From DATKMK01 sp035541895 (GTDB taxonomy: Bacteria; Desulfobacterota; Binatia; HRBIN30; JACQVA1), in assembly GCA_035541895.1 (NCBI GenBank), contig DATKMK010000037.1, forward strand, positions 1 through 64,000: 64,000 nucleotides of DNA, given 5' to 3'. The position numbers were made by a program, and so were the translations under genes. The notes under the pieces are model-generated. The model saw only the letters and a program-made list of their open reading frames with translations. It did no database searches and was not told where the DNA came from. How positions within the stretch are numbered: the stretch's first letter is position 1; every line of letters starts with the position of its first letter. Below are positions 33,226 to 41,085 of the stretch, one piece after another.

Positions 33226-35100
33226 ATGACGACTTCACAGGCGACGTTGGACGAGTTGCGCGCACGCGCCGCGCGATTGCGCATCGATTGTCTGCGCGCG
33301 ACGGCGGAAGCCGGCTCAGGGCATCCGACCTCGTGTCTGTCGGCGGCCGATCTGGTCGCTGCGCTGTTTTTCGATGTCATGCGTTACGATCCGAACAACC
33401 CGCAGCATTTGGGAGCAGACCGCTTCGTTCTGTCCAAAGGCCACGCCGCGCCGCTGCTGTATGCCGCGTGGGCCGAGGCCGGCGCGTTTCCCGTCGAGCA
33501 CTTGCTAACGCTGCGCCGCTACGACAGCGATCTCGAAGGGCATCCAACTCCGCGCTTCGCCGGCACCGTCGGCGCGACCGGCTCGCTCGGTCAAGGCCTG
33601 TCCATCGCGGCCGGTGTCGCGCTCAGCGGAAAGTACATCGATCGCCTGCCCTATCGCGTCTACGTTTTGCTCGGTGACGGCGAAACCGCGGAAGGATCGG
33701 TGTGGGAAGCCGCGGCATTTGCGGCCTATCACAAGCTCGACAATCTGGTCGCCATCGTCGACGTGAATCGCCTCGGCCAGAGTCAGCACACCATGTACGA
33801 ATGGAACCTCGAGTCCTACCGATCGCGCTTTGCTGCCTTCGGTTGGCGCGCGGTGACGATCGACGGCCACGACATGGGCGAGATCGTCGACGCACTGCAC
33901 GACGCGGGGGCGATGACGGACCAGCCCGTCGCGATCATCGCGAAGACCGTGAAGGGCAAGGGCGTCTCGTTCCTGGAGAACAAAGACAACTGGCACGGCA
34001 AGCCGCTGAAGAAGGGGGACGAGTTGGATCGTGCAGTTGCCGAAGTGTTGCAGGCCAACGGGAAGGCGGTTGGGTCGGTGCGCGTGCGCACGCCGGCAGG
34101 GGTCGTCACTGCGATGACCGCCGCGTCGGTGCCGCCGATCGCGGCCCCTGGCTACAAGCTGGGTGACGAAGTGGCGACCCGCGAGGCCTATGGCACCGCC
34201 CTCGCGAAGCTCGGCGACGTCGATCCACGGGTGGTCGTCCTCGACGGCGACACCAAGAACTCGACCTTCGCCGAAAGATTCCTTCAGGCACATCCCGATC
34301 ACTATTTCGAAGGCTTCATCGCCGAGCAGAACATCATCTCTGCGGGCGTCGGGTTGTCGACCTGCGGTAAGATCCCGTTCGTCTCCAGCTTCGCCGCCTT
34401 CCTCAGCCGCGGCTTCGACCACATTCGCATGGCGGCGATTTCGCGAGCCAACTTGAAGCTCGGTGGGTCGCACTGCGGCGTATCGATCGGCGAAGACGGT
34501 CCGTCGCAAATGGGACTCGAAGACCTCGCGATGATGCGCGCCGTTCCCGGCTCGATGATCTTCTACCCGGCCGACGCGGTAGCGGCGGAGCGGTTGGTGG
34601 CGACGGCCGCTGCCGTGAGCGGCATCGCGTACCTGCGGCTGTCCCGCCCCAAGACGCCCGTCATCTATGAGAACACGGAGTCGTTCCCGATCGGCGGTTC
34701 GAAGGTCGTGCGGTCGAGCGACCGGGATCAAATCACGATCATTGCCGCGGGCGTAACCCTGTTCGAGGCACTGAGGGCATACGATCGCTTGAAGGCCGCG
34801 GGCGTGAACGTCAGAGTGATCGACGCCTACTGCGTGAAGCCGATCGATCGCGAGGGTCTACTACACGCCGCGCGCGCGACCAACAATATCGTGATCACCG
34901 TCGAAGATCATTTCTACGACGGCGGCCTCGGCGACGCGGTGCTCAGCGCGCTCGCCACAGCGAGGGTGAGCGTCCATAAGCTTGCGGTGGCAGTCGTGTC
35001 GCGTTCGGGCAAGCCGGCCGAACTCATGGCGGCCCATGGGATCGACGCCGACGCGATCGTCGGCAAAGTGCGCGCAATCATCGAAGCCGGCAAGCGCTAA
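33226..35100 (+). CDS. tkt: Transketolase, single-chain
   Basis: Thiamine-diphosphate enzyme that moves two-carbon units in the pentose phosphate and Calvin-type pathways. At 624 residues it is the shorter form resembling the animal type. Motifs: SGHPTSCLSAADL, the ThDP site GDGETAEGSVWEAAAFAAYHKLDN, and LDGDTKNSTFAERF at the start of the pyrimidine-binding half. ATG at 33226 fits the family N-terminus, but an ATG at 33160 has a better ribosome site (GGGGAGGGG), so 22 extra residues are possible. Its end overlaps convergent trmB by 4 bases. Confidence 0.93.
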   Translation: MTTSQATLDELRARAARLRIDCLRATAEAGSGHPTSCLSAADLVAALFFDVMRYDPNNPQHLGADRFVLSKGHAAPLLYAAWAEAGAFPVEHLLTLRRYDSDLEGHPTPRFAGTVGATGSLGQGLSIAAGVALSGKYIDRLPYRVYVLLGDGETAEGSVWEAAAFAAYHKLDNLVAIVDVNRLGQSQHTMYEWNLESYRSRFAAFGWRAVTIDGHDMGEIVDALHDAGAMTDQPVAIIAKTVKGKGVSFLENKDNWHGKPLKKGDELDRAVAEVLQANGKAVGSVRVRTPAGVVTAMTAASVPPIAAPGYKLGDEVATREAYGTALAKLGDVDPRVVVLDGDTKNSTFAERFLQAHPDHYFEGFIAEQNIISAGVGLSTCGKIPFVSSFAAFLSRGFDHIRMAAISRANLKLGGSHCGVSIGEDGPSQMGLEDLAMMRAVPGSMIFYPADAVAAERLVATAAAVSGIAYLRLSRPKTPVIYENTESFPIGGSKVVRSSDRDQITIIAAGVTLFEALRAYDRLKAAGVNVRVIDAYCVKPIDREGLLHAARATNNIVITVEDHFYDGGLGDAVLSALATARVSVHKLAVAVVSRSGKPAELMAAHGIDADAIVGKVRAIIEAGKR

Positions 35101-35645
35101 TCGCGCTTGATGAATGACGCGGCGTGAATTGCAGCGCCGCGTTGCAGCGCCTTCTCTGCAAAACGGGTCGGCGCGGTGAAGGCCGGTGCCTGCGGGGCGC
35201 AGGTGAATTTCGCCGAGAGCAATTTCGTGATGAGGGCAAAGTATTCACTGACGTCAGTGGCGACCTGAACACGACCGCCTGCAACCAGCGTGCGGTGGAG
35301 TCCGGCGACGAACGCCGGGGTGAACAGCCGCCGGCGATGGTGGCGGCGCTTCCACCACGGATCGGGAAAGTAGATGTGGAATGCGATCAGCGCGCCATCC
35401 GGAAGCAGCGAGGTCACGACACAGCTTGCATCGGCGCGCACGACGCGAACGTTGTCGAGGCCCGCCTGCAGCGCGGTCTGTTCGAGATGGCGCGCGCGGG
35501 AGTAGGAATGTTCGATAGCAAGGAAGTTCCGCTCGGGCGCCGCCGCTGCCGCGGCAAACAAGAACGCGCCGCGGCCGGCGCCGATCTCAACCTCAACCGG
35601 AGCGGGACGACCGAAAATGCCGGTCCAGAATGCGTCGCTGGTCAC
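35097..35645 (-). CDS. trmB: tRNA (guanine-N7)-methyltransferase
   Basis: Methylates G46 of tRNA using S-adenosylmethionine. The start is GTG at 35645, overlapping the SDR stop (GTGA); a much longer frame upstream is only antisense shadow. The 182 residues contain the SAM motif VEIGAGRGAFLF, the family signature IYFPDPWWKRRHHRRRLF, and VATDVSEYF. It is slightly short, lacking most of the variable N-terminal extension. Confidence 0.93.
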   Translation of the reverse strand: MTSDAFWTGIFGRPAPVEVEIGAGRGAFLFAAAAAAPERNFLAIEHSYSRARHLEQTALQAGLDNVRVVRADASCVVTSLLPDGALIAFHIYFPDPWWKRRHHRRRLFTPAFVAGLHRTLVAGGRVQVATDVSEYFALITKLLSAKFTCAPQAPAFTAPTRFAEKALQRGAAIHAASFIKRD

Positions 35646-36376
35646 GTTCGGTAGAGCAACCGGCCGCCGTCGACGGGCAGCACGACGCCGGTGATGTAGT
35701 CGGAGCGCGCGAGAAATTCGACCGCTGCAGCCACGTCGTCGGCGGACCCTTCGCGACCAAGCGCGGTGCGATCGATCTCGCGCTGCCGAAGCACGGGATC
35801 GTAATCGGGCGGGAACAACACGGGCCCGGGAGCGACCGCGTTCACGCGAACTTCCGGGGCCAATTCGGCGGCGAGCCCCTGAACCAAACCGACCAGCGCG
35901 CTCTTCGAAGCCGCGTACGGCCCATACTCGCCCCACGGCCGGATCGCTGCCACGTCGGCGGTCGCGACGATCGCGCCGTGGCGTGCGCGCAGATGCGGCG
36001 CGGCGAATCGAGCGAGGTGAAACAACGTGTCGAGGTTCCCGCGCAGCATGTCGTCCCAATCGGTGTCGGTGGTTTCGGCGAGCGGCGTGCGGCGAAACAC
36101 GCCCGCGTTGGCGATCAGAACGTCCAACCGACCGAAGCTGGCAAGGGTGAACTCGACCAAGGCGCGCGCCTGCTCGGGATCGCCGACGTCGGCCTGGAAT
36201 GCAGCCGACCGTACGCCGATCGCGTGAGCGTCGCGCACCGTGTCCGCGGCCGCCTCAGGTGATCGATGATGATTGACCACGACGTGACAACCGGCATGCG
36301 CCAACGCCAACGCGCTGGCGCGTCCGAGGCGACGCGCACCTCCGGTAACGATCGCGACCGCGTCGCGCAACTCCAT
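35642..36376 (-). CDS. SDR oxidoreductase, pteridine-reductase-like
   Basis: A 244-residue NAD(P)-dependent short-chain dehydrogenase. Cofactor loop TGGARRLGRA (the ARRLG pattern is typical of pteridine reductases and FolM), NAG at the Rossmann strand (IANAGVF), catalytic YAASK, and VNAVAPGPVLFP. The substrate may be a pterin, but it is not proven. It is the first gene of a two-gene overlap with trmB. Confidence 0.85.
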   Translation of the reverse strand: MELRDAVAIVTGGARRLGRASALALAHAGCHVVVNHHRSPEAAADTVRDAHAIGVRSAAFQADVGDPEQARALVEFTLASFGRLDVLIANAGVFRRTPLAETTDTDWDDMLRGNLDTLFHLARFAAPHLRARHGAIVATADVAAIRPWGEYGPYAASKSALVGLVQGLAAELAPEVRVNAVAPGPVLFPPDYDPVLRQREIDRTALGREGSADDVAAAVEFLARSDYITGVVLPVDGGRLLYRT

Positions 36377-36428
36377 GGCGACGTCTTACCAGACGGCTCC
36401 AGAGCGATCTACGCGAGGCAGCGGTGTC

Positions 36429-37034
36429 TCAGTCGTCGGATTCCGACGCGGCGCTGGAATCCGGCATCGCCCCAGAATCCGGCTCGACCGGCTCGGTCCC
36501 CTCGGGCTCGCCCGCCGGCTGCTCTTCGGCTTGGACCGCGGGCGCTTCGACGTCATCAGCGATGGGTGTTGGGGCTTCGTCTCGCGCAATCGCTGCTGCC
36601 GCAGAGCGCTGGAGTGGCTGAATGGCTTTGAGTTGTTCGCGCAATGGCTGGAGTTGATGCAGCGGTTGCGAAATCCGCTCCCCCAGCGGCTGATCCGTGT
36701 CTTTTTTCACCGCACCGGCCGAGATCTCGCCGATCGAGCCGCGCCCAGAGTCCACGCCGACACTGTCGGCCACCGATCCCGCCTTGACGTCCGAGAATGG
36801 ACCGCTACGGACGCTGCCGATGCTGCCTTCGCGGACCGATTCGGAACGCATCGACCCCGAGCTGCCTTCACGCACGCTGAGACTACCGGCGCGGACGCTC
36901 GTGCTGCCCTGCGACACCGGTGCTGTGCCGATTGACATCGAGTCGGCGGCAACCAGGCACGGCAACGACACCCAGATCACCACGACAACCAACGCACGCG
37001 CGAGGCATCGGTGCATTCGAGGCTCAGCGTCCAT
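36429..37034 (-). CDS. Secreted Ser/Gly-rich repeat protein
   Basis: No family recognised. A signal peptide (CLARALVVVVIWVSLPCLVAA) precedes about 60 residues of imperfect short repeats built on S-V-R-E-G-S and G-S-x-R-S (about residues 30-90). A helical, Gln/Leu-rich part follows (PLHQLQPLREQLKAIQPLQ), then an acidic Pro/Glu/Ser tail. ATG at 37034 is uncertain: it lies two bases beyond a terminator and has no Shine-Dalgarno; the ATG at 37016 also lacks one. Confidence 0.65.
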   Translation of the reverse strand: MDAEPRMHRCLARALVVVVIWVSLPCLVAADSMSIGTAPVSQGSTSVRAGSLSVREGSSGSMRSESVREGSIGSVRSGPFSDVKAGSVADSVGVDSGRGSIGEISAGAVKKDTDQPLGERISQPLHQLQPLREQLKAIQPLQRSAAAAIARDEAPTPIADDVEAPAVQAEEQPAGEPEGTEPVEPDSGAMPDSSAASESDD

Positions 37035-37035
37035 A

Positions 37036-37068
37036 GAAAAAGGCGGATGACCACCCGGCCATCCGCCT
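37036..37068 (-). terminator. Rho-independent terminator after the thiolase
   Basis: On the minus strand AGGCGGATG (37068-37060) pairs with CATCCGCCT (37049-37041), followed at once by TTTTC. It lies 22 bases after the thiolase stop. It directly abuts the start codon of the next minus-strand gene at 37034, so it could also act as an attenuator for that gene. Confidence 0.8.
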
Positions 37069-37089
37069 CGAAGCATCTCCTCTACCAGA

Positions 37090-38319
37090 CTACTTTCCGA
37101 CCACGAACGCCACGCTCGTCGTGCCGCTGCCGCCGATGTTGAGCGTTGCGATCCGCTTGGCGCCGTCGACCTGATACTCGCCGCACTGCCCCTGAACCTG
37201 CTTGAAGGCGTCGAGAACTTGGCGAGTGCCGGTCGCACCGACCGGATGGCCGCAGCCGATCAGGCCGCCGCTGGGATTGATCGGCAGCTTGCCGCCCATC
37301 TCGATCGTCCCGTCTTCGAGCGCCTTCCACGACTCGCCGGGCTTGGTGAGACCGAAGTGATCGATGGCCATGTACTCCGAGGTGGTGAAGCAGTCGTGCG
37401 TCTCGATCGCGTCGACGTCCCAGCATTGCGAAATGCCGGCACGCTTGAAGGCGTCGAGGATCGCCGCCCGCGTGTGCGGGAGAACATACGGGTCGGTCTG
37501 GCTTTCGGCGACCTTGCGGCTGAACTCGATCGGGGCGGTGTGATGTCCCCAACCCTGAATGCGGGGGATCGAATCGAGCGGGATACCGCGACGCTTGGCG
37601 TACGCGCTGGCGAATGTTTCCGACGCCAGAAACAGCGAGACTGCACCGTCGGTGACCTGCGAGCAGTCCGACACCTTGATGCGACCGCCGATGATCGTGT
37701 TGAACTTGTCCTGCGAGCGGGCGTGGTCTTCGGTCATGTACCAGTTACGTGTCTGCGCCAGCGGGTTGCGCTTGGCGTTGGAGTAGTTGACCGCCGAGAT
37801 GTGCGCGAGGTGTTCGTCCTTGAGACCGAAGCGCTTGTCGTATTCGTCGCCGAGCTTGCCGAACAGCTTCGGAAATGGAAACTCGATGCCCTTCGCTTCG
37901 CGCTCGTACCACGCGGCCGTTCCCAGAAAATCGCCGCCCTTGGCCGGGTCGACCGTCTTCATTTGCTCGACGCCGACGACCATCGCGAGATCGTACCGCT
38001 CGGCTTCGATCTCGGCCGATGCGGCTAGGATCGCGATGCTGCCGGAGGCGCATGCCGCTTCGTGCCGGCTGGTCGGCAAGCCCGAGAAGGCCGGATCGAT
38101 GTCGACGAGGAAGGCACCGAGATGTCCCTGCATGGCGTACAACTCGGCGGCAAAATTGCCGACATGACCGACTTCGACTTCCGTGGCGTCGATACCGGTT
38201 GCTGCGAGACCACCCAGCACCGCCTCGCGCATCATCGCGACGATGTGCTTACTTTCTTTGTTCCAATTGCGCGCGAAGTCAGTCTGAAATCCGCCGAGGA
38301 CGTATACGGGTCGTGCCAT
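37090..38319 (-). CDS. Thiolase-family acetyl-CoA acetyltransferase, SCP2-type
   Basis: A 409-residue thiolase. The acyl-binding Cys is in HEAACASGSIAIL, the conserved His in ETHDCFTTSEY, and the second Cys-His pair in GGLIGCGHPVGATG. The sequence is closer to the SCP2/archaeal-type thiolases than to PhaA/FadA, so it may act in fatty-acid or sterol-like side-chain degradation or in condensation; direction cannot be told. Followed by a strong terminator. Confidence 0.88.
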   Translation of the reverse strand: MARPVYVLGGFQTDFARNWNKESKHIVAMMREAVLGGLAATGIDATEVEVGHVGNFAAELYAMQGHLGAFLVDIDPAFSGLPTSRHEAACASGSIAILAASAEIEAERYDLAMVVGVEQMKTVDPAKGGDFLGTAAWYEREAKGIEFPFPKLFGKLGDEYDKRFGLKDEHLAHISAVNYSNAKRNPLAQTRNWYMTEDHARSQDKFNTIIGGRIKVSDCSQVTDGAVSLFLASETFASAYAKRRGIPLDSIPRIQGWGHHTAPIEFSRKVAESQTDPYVLPHTRAAILDAFKRAGISQCWDVDAIETHDCFTTSEYMAIDHFGLTKPGESWKALEDGTIEMGGKLPINPSGGLIGCGHPVGATGTRQVLDAFKQVQGQCGEYQVDGAKRIATLNIGGSGTTSVAFVVGK

Positions 38320-38395
38320 CGATCAGCCCCTTTCTCGGCGGACAGTACCATCGGCGTCGCGCGTGACGCAAGGCGGGTGCGGGCTGTCAGGTGGG

Positions 38396-39538
38396 TTACT
38401 TCGCGCGCGCAAGCTGTTCGAGCAACGCGAGCGCATGATCCGGCCCGGGCAACGCGGCGATCTCGTCCCGAAGGCGCTGCGCAGCGCCTCGGTAAGCCGG
38501 GTCGGCAAGCACGCGCGAAACGGCTTCACCCACCGCCGGCGACGTGATGCGCACTGCGTCGAGCGTCAACGCCACGCCGAGACTTTCGCATCGTGCGGCG
38601 TTCAGCGGCTGGTCGGCGCCGAGCGGGATCAGCACCATCGGCAGGCCGTACATCAGCGCACCCAAGACGCTGCCGGATCCGCCGTGCGACACCACGAGCT
38701 GACAGTGAGAGAGGAGGGTAGCTTGGGGAATGAACCGCTCGACGTGAACGTTGGCCGGTTGCGGCCCGAGCTCCGCTGGATCGATGTCGCGCCCGACCGT
38801 CACGACCACAGAAATGGGAAGATCACGGAGGCCGGCGAGTACCCGCTGGAATAGGTCGCCGGATTCCACGTTGTAGATGGTGCCGAGCGTGAAGTAGACG
38901 AGCGGTGCGCGGTCCCTACGCATGATCCACGCTGCTGGAGGGTCGTCGCGCGACGGCAATCGGACGAAGTGTGTGGTCGCCGGCAATGGAAAGGCGGCAT
39001 CGCGATAACTCGGCGGAAACGGCGAGAGAACGAGATCACGGCTCGGCATCGTCAAAGCGGGATCGGGTTCAAGGTCGTGCTCCGCTCGAATTTCGGCGAG
39101 CGGCCCGGCGACGACCTCGGGGCGGACGAAACCACCGGCGCCGATGACGATGACGGTTGCGTGCGGCGTGGCGAACCGCTCGGCAACTATCAGGGCGCCG
39201 AAGTCGATCTCCTCGCAGACGAACAGGTCCGGAGCCCAGTCGCGGCAGAGTCGCAGAAGGTCGGCGGCACGCTCGCGCGCGATGCGGCGGCCGAAGCCCT
39301 CGCCGACGGCTCGAATATCGCGTTCCAGATCGATAGGCGCGAGAGGGAGGCGACGCGGGGTGAGGCCCGCGTCCGATCCAGCCGGAAAGGCCGCGAATCC
39401 AAGCGCCAAAACCGTTGGGACCATCCAAGGTCGACCTGCGAACGCGACGGTGTGGCCCGCGGCTTCGGCTGCGCGTGCGATGGGGATCAACGGCTCCAGA
39501 TGACCGCTGCCGCCGGCGAATGTGAAGAGGATGCGCAT
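38396..39538 (-). CDS. UDP-sugar glycosyltransferase, MGT/YjiC type
   Basis: A 380-residue GT-B family 1 enzyme. The N-terminal part begins MRILFTFAGGSGHLEPLIPIARAA, and the C-terminal donor site is LVVSHGGSGSVLGALMYGLPMVLIPLGADQPLNAARC. These enzymes glycosylate small lipophilic acceptors (macrolides, flavonoids, sterols). The acceptor here is unknown. It lies between the thiolase and an aldo/keto reductase, all on the minus strand. Confidence 0.9.
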   Translation of the reverse strand: MRILFTFAGGSGHLEPLIPIARAAEAAGHTVAFAGRPWMVPTVLALGFAAFPAGSDAGLTPRRLPLAPIDLERDIRAVGEGFGRRIARERAADLLRLCRDWAPDLFVCEEIDFGALIVAERFATPHATVIVIGAGGFVRPEVVAGPLAEIRAEHDLEPDPALTMPSRDLVLSPFPPSYRDAAFPLPATTHFVRLPSRDDPPAAWIMRRDRAPLVYFTLGTIYNVESGDLFQRVLAGLRDLPISVVVTVGRDIDPAELGPQPANVHVERFIPQATLLSHCQLVVSHGGSGSVLGALMYGLPMVLIPLGADQPLNAARCESLGVALTLDAVRITSPAVGEAVSRVLADPAYRGAAQRLRDEIAALPGPDHALALLEQLARAK

Positions 39539-39583
39539 GGCGCGCCGAGGCCGCGGAGCACGCAGAGGCAGGCGCGGCTTCGT

Positions 39584-40567
39584 TCAGCGATTGACGAACT
39601 GCATCATGGTTTCCGGATAACGCAGGCCGGCGACGGCTGCGGCGGGGAATGCATCGTCGATGCGGCGGAGATCGTTGGCGCGGAGCGTCACCTCGAGTGC
39701 GCCGAGATTCTCTTCGAGATACGTCCGTCGCTTGGTACCGGGAATCGGGACGATGAAGTCGCTTTGTGCCAACACCCAGGCGAGCGCCAATTGCGAGGCC
39801 GTGCAGTGCTTCTCCTTCGCGATCGACTCGATGTGGTGCACGAGATCGAGATTCTTCTGAAAGTTCTCGCCCTGAAAGCGCGGCGAGAACCGGCGGTAGT
39901 CGTCGGGCGCGAGATCCTCGAACTTGGTGATTTGCCCGGTCAGAAAGCCGCGACCGAGGGGGCTATACGCGAGAAGACCGATGCCCAGTTCGCGACAAGT
40001 CGCGAGCACGTCGGCTTCGGGGTCGCGGCTCCACAGGGAGTATTCCGACTGCACCGACGCCAGCGGATGCACCGCATGCGCGCGGCGGAGCGTTGCACTG
40101 CCGGCCTCGGAGAGCCCGATGAAACGAGTCTTACCCTGACGAACCAGCTCAGCCATCGCCCCGACGCTCTCCTCGATCGGCACGTTCGGATCGACGCGGT
40201 GCAGTTGGTAGAGATCGACGTGATCGACGCCGAGGCGCCGTAAACTCGCATCGCACGCCTGCCGAATGTACTCCGGCGTGCCGTTGATCCCGCGTACCAT
40301 CTTGTTGGTCTGATCGCGCACGATGCCGCACTTGGTCGCGAGGACGACATGCTGTCGCCGATCGCGGATCGCGCGACCAACCAGTTCCTCGTTGGTGTAC
40401 GGGCCGTACATGTCGGCGGTGTCGAGCAACGTGACGCCGAGATCGAGCGCGCGATGGATGGTGGCAATCGACTCGGCCTCATTGCCGGGGCCGTAGAACT
40501 CGCTCATCCCCATGCAGCCCAAACCAATGGCGGACACTTCCAGTGTACCGAGACGCCGTGCTTGCAT
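39584..40567 (-). CDS. Aldo/keto reductase
   Basis: A 327-residue NADPH-dependent (alpha/beta)8 barrel. The catalytic tetrad is visible: Asp and Tyr in LLDTADMYGPYTNEE, Lys in VVLATKCGI, and His in LYQLHRVDPNVPIEE. The cofactor loop VPIPGTKRRTYLEENLGA lies near the C-terminus. Starting at ATG 40567 is favoured by a GGAGG site six bases upstream; an earlier start at 40615 would add 16 poorly conserved residues. Confidence 0.93.
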   Translation of the reverse strand: MQARRLGTLEVSAIGLGCMGMSEFYGPGNEAESIATIHRALDLGVTLLDTADMYGPYTNEELVGRAIRDRRQHVVLATKCGIVRDQTNKMVRGINGTPEYIRQACDASLRRLGVDHVDLYQLHRVDPNVPIEESVGAMAELVRQGKTRFIGLSEAGSATLRRAHAVHPLASVQSEYSLWSRDPEADVLATCRELGIGLLAYSPLGRGFLTGQITKFEDLAPDDYRRFSPRFQGENFQKNLDLVHHIESIAKEKHCTASQLALAWVLAQSDFIVPIPGTKRRTYLEENLGALEVTLRANDLRRIDDAFPAAAVAGLRYPETMMQFVNR

Positions 40568-41085
40568 CGTTGTCCTCCGTGCCGATCCCATCGCGCATGT
40601 GCGGCCGGGTTGCAAGATGTTGCGCGGCGCCGCCCTCGTGTCCAGGGCTGGCTCGCCCGCGATTGCTGGGTACGCGGGCGCCGGGGTCGAGGTGCGCTAT
40701 GCAGCGCTGTGATTTGTCGGACTTCTCCCGACGCAGCGACGTGGTGGAACGCGCTCTCCGAGCGCATTCGGACAGTCGGCAGACGTAGGTGGTCACCTAT
40801 TGCAAGCGCGCCCGGAGGTCGCGCTCCATCAGCTAGATGTCTAGCCGACACATCGGTTCCCTGCTTGGTGACGCTGGTTTGCAGGGCATGGCCTCAGATG
40901 ACCAGCGGATTGCGGGTATGCGGGTCGCGGAAGCGCCCGAGTTGTGATCCGCGGTCCGCGGTTCATCGATGCATGATGGCGACAGGGAACCGTCCGCAGC
41001 GCCTTGCCCTTACCCCGCCTGTGCACTAACAGAATGAGTCTGGGCCAACGTCAACGCGGCGCCGAAATCGGGAAAAGGGGGACGC
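40568..41085. other. 518-base gap between divergent genes
   Basis: I see no convincing gene. Frames open here either run over the aldo/keto reductase or have compositions typical of antisense shadow. It holds a 10-base inverted repeat, CGGTTCCCTG at 40854-40863 and CAGGGAACCG at 40983-40992, and two adjacent CCGCGG palindromes near 40952. The AAGGGGG site just before 41086 serves the penicillin-acylase gene. No clear promoter was recognised. Confidence 0.5.

Noticed and set aside
35646..36059. Long N-terminal extension of trmB
   Set aside because: It is Arg-rich, lies antisense-frame over the SDR gene, and trmB homology begins at the GTG at 35645.
40349..41029. 226-codon plus-strand frame across the gap
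   Set aside because: Half of it lies over the aldo/keto reductase, the composition is Arg/Cys/Pro-rich, and no ribosome site or family feature is seen.
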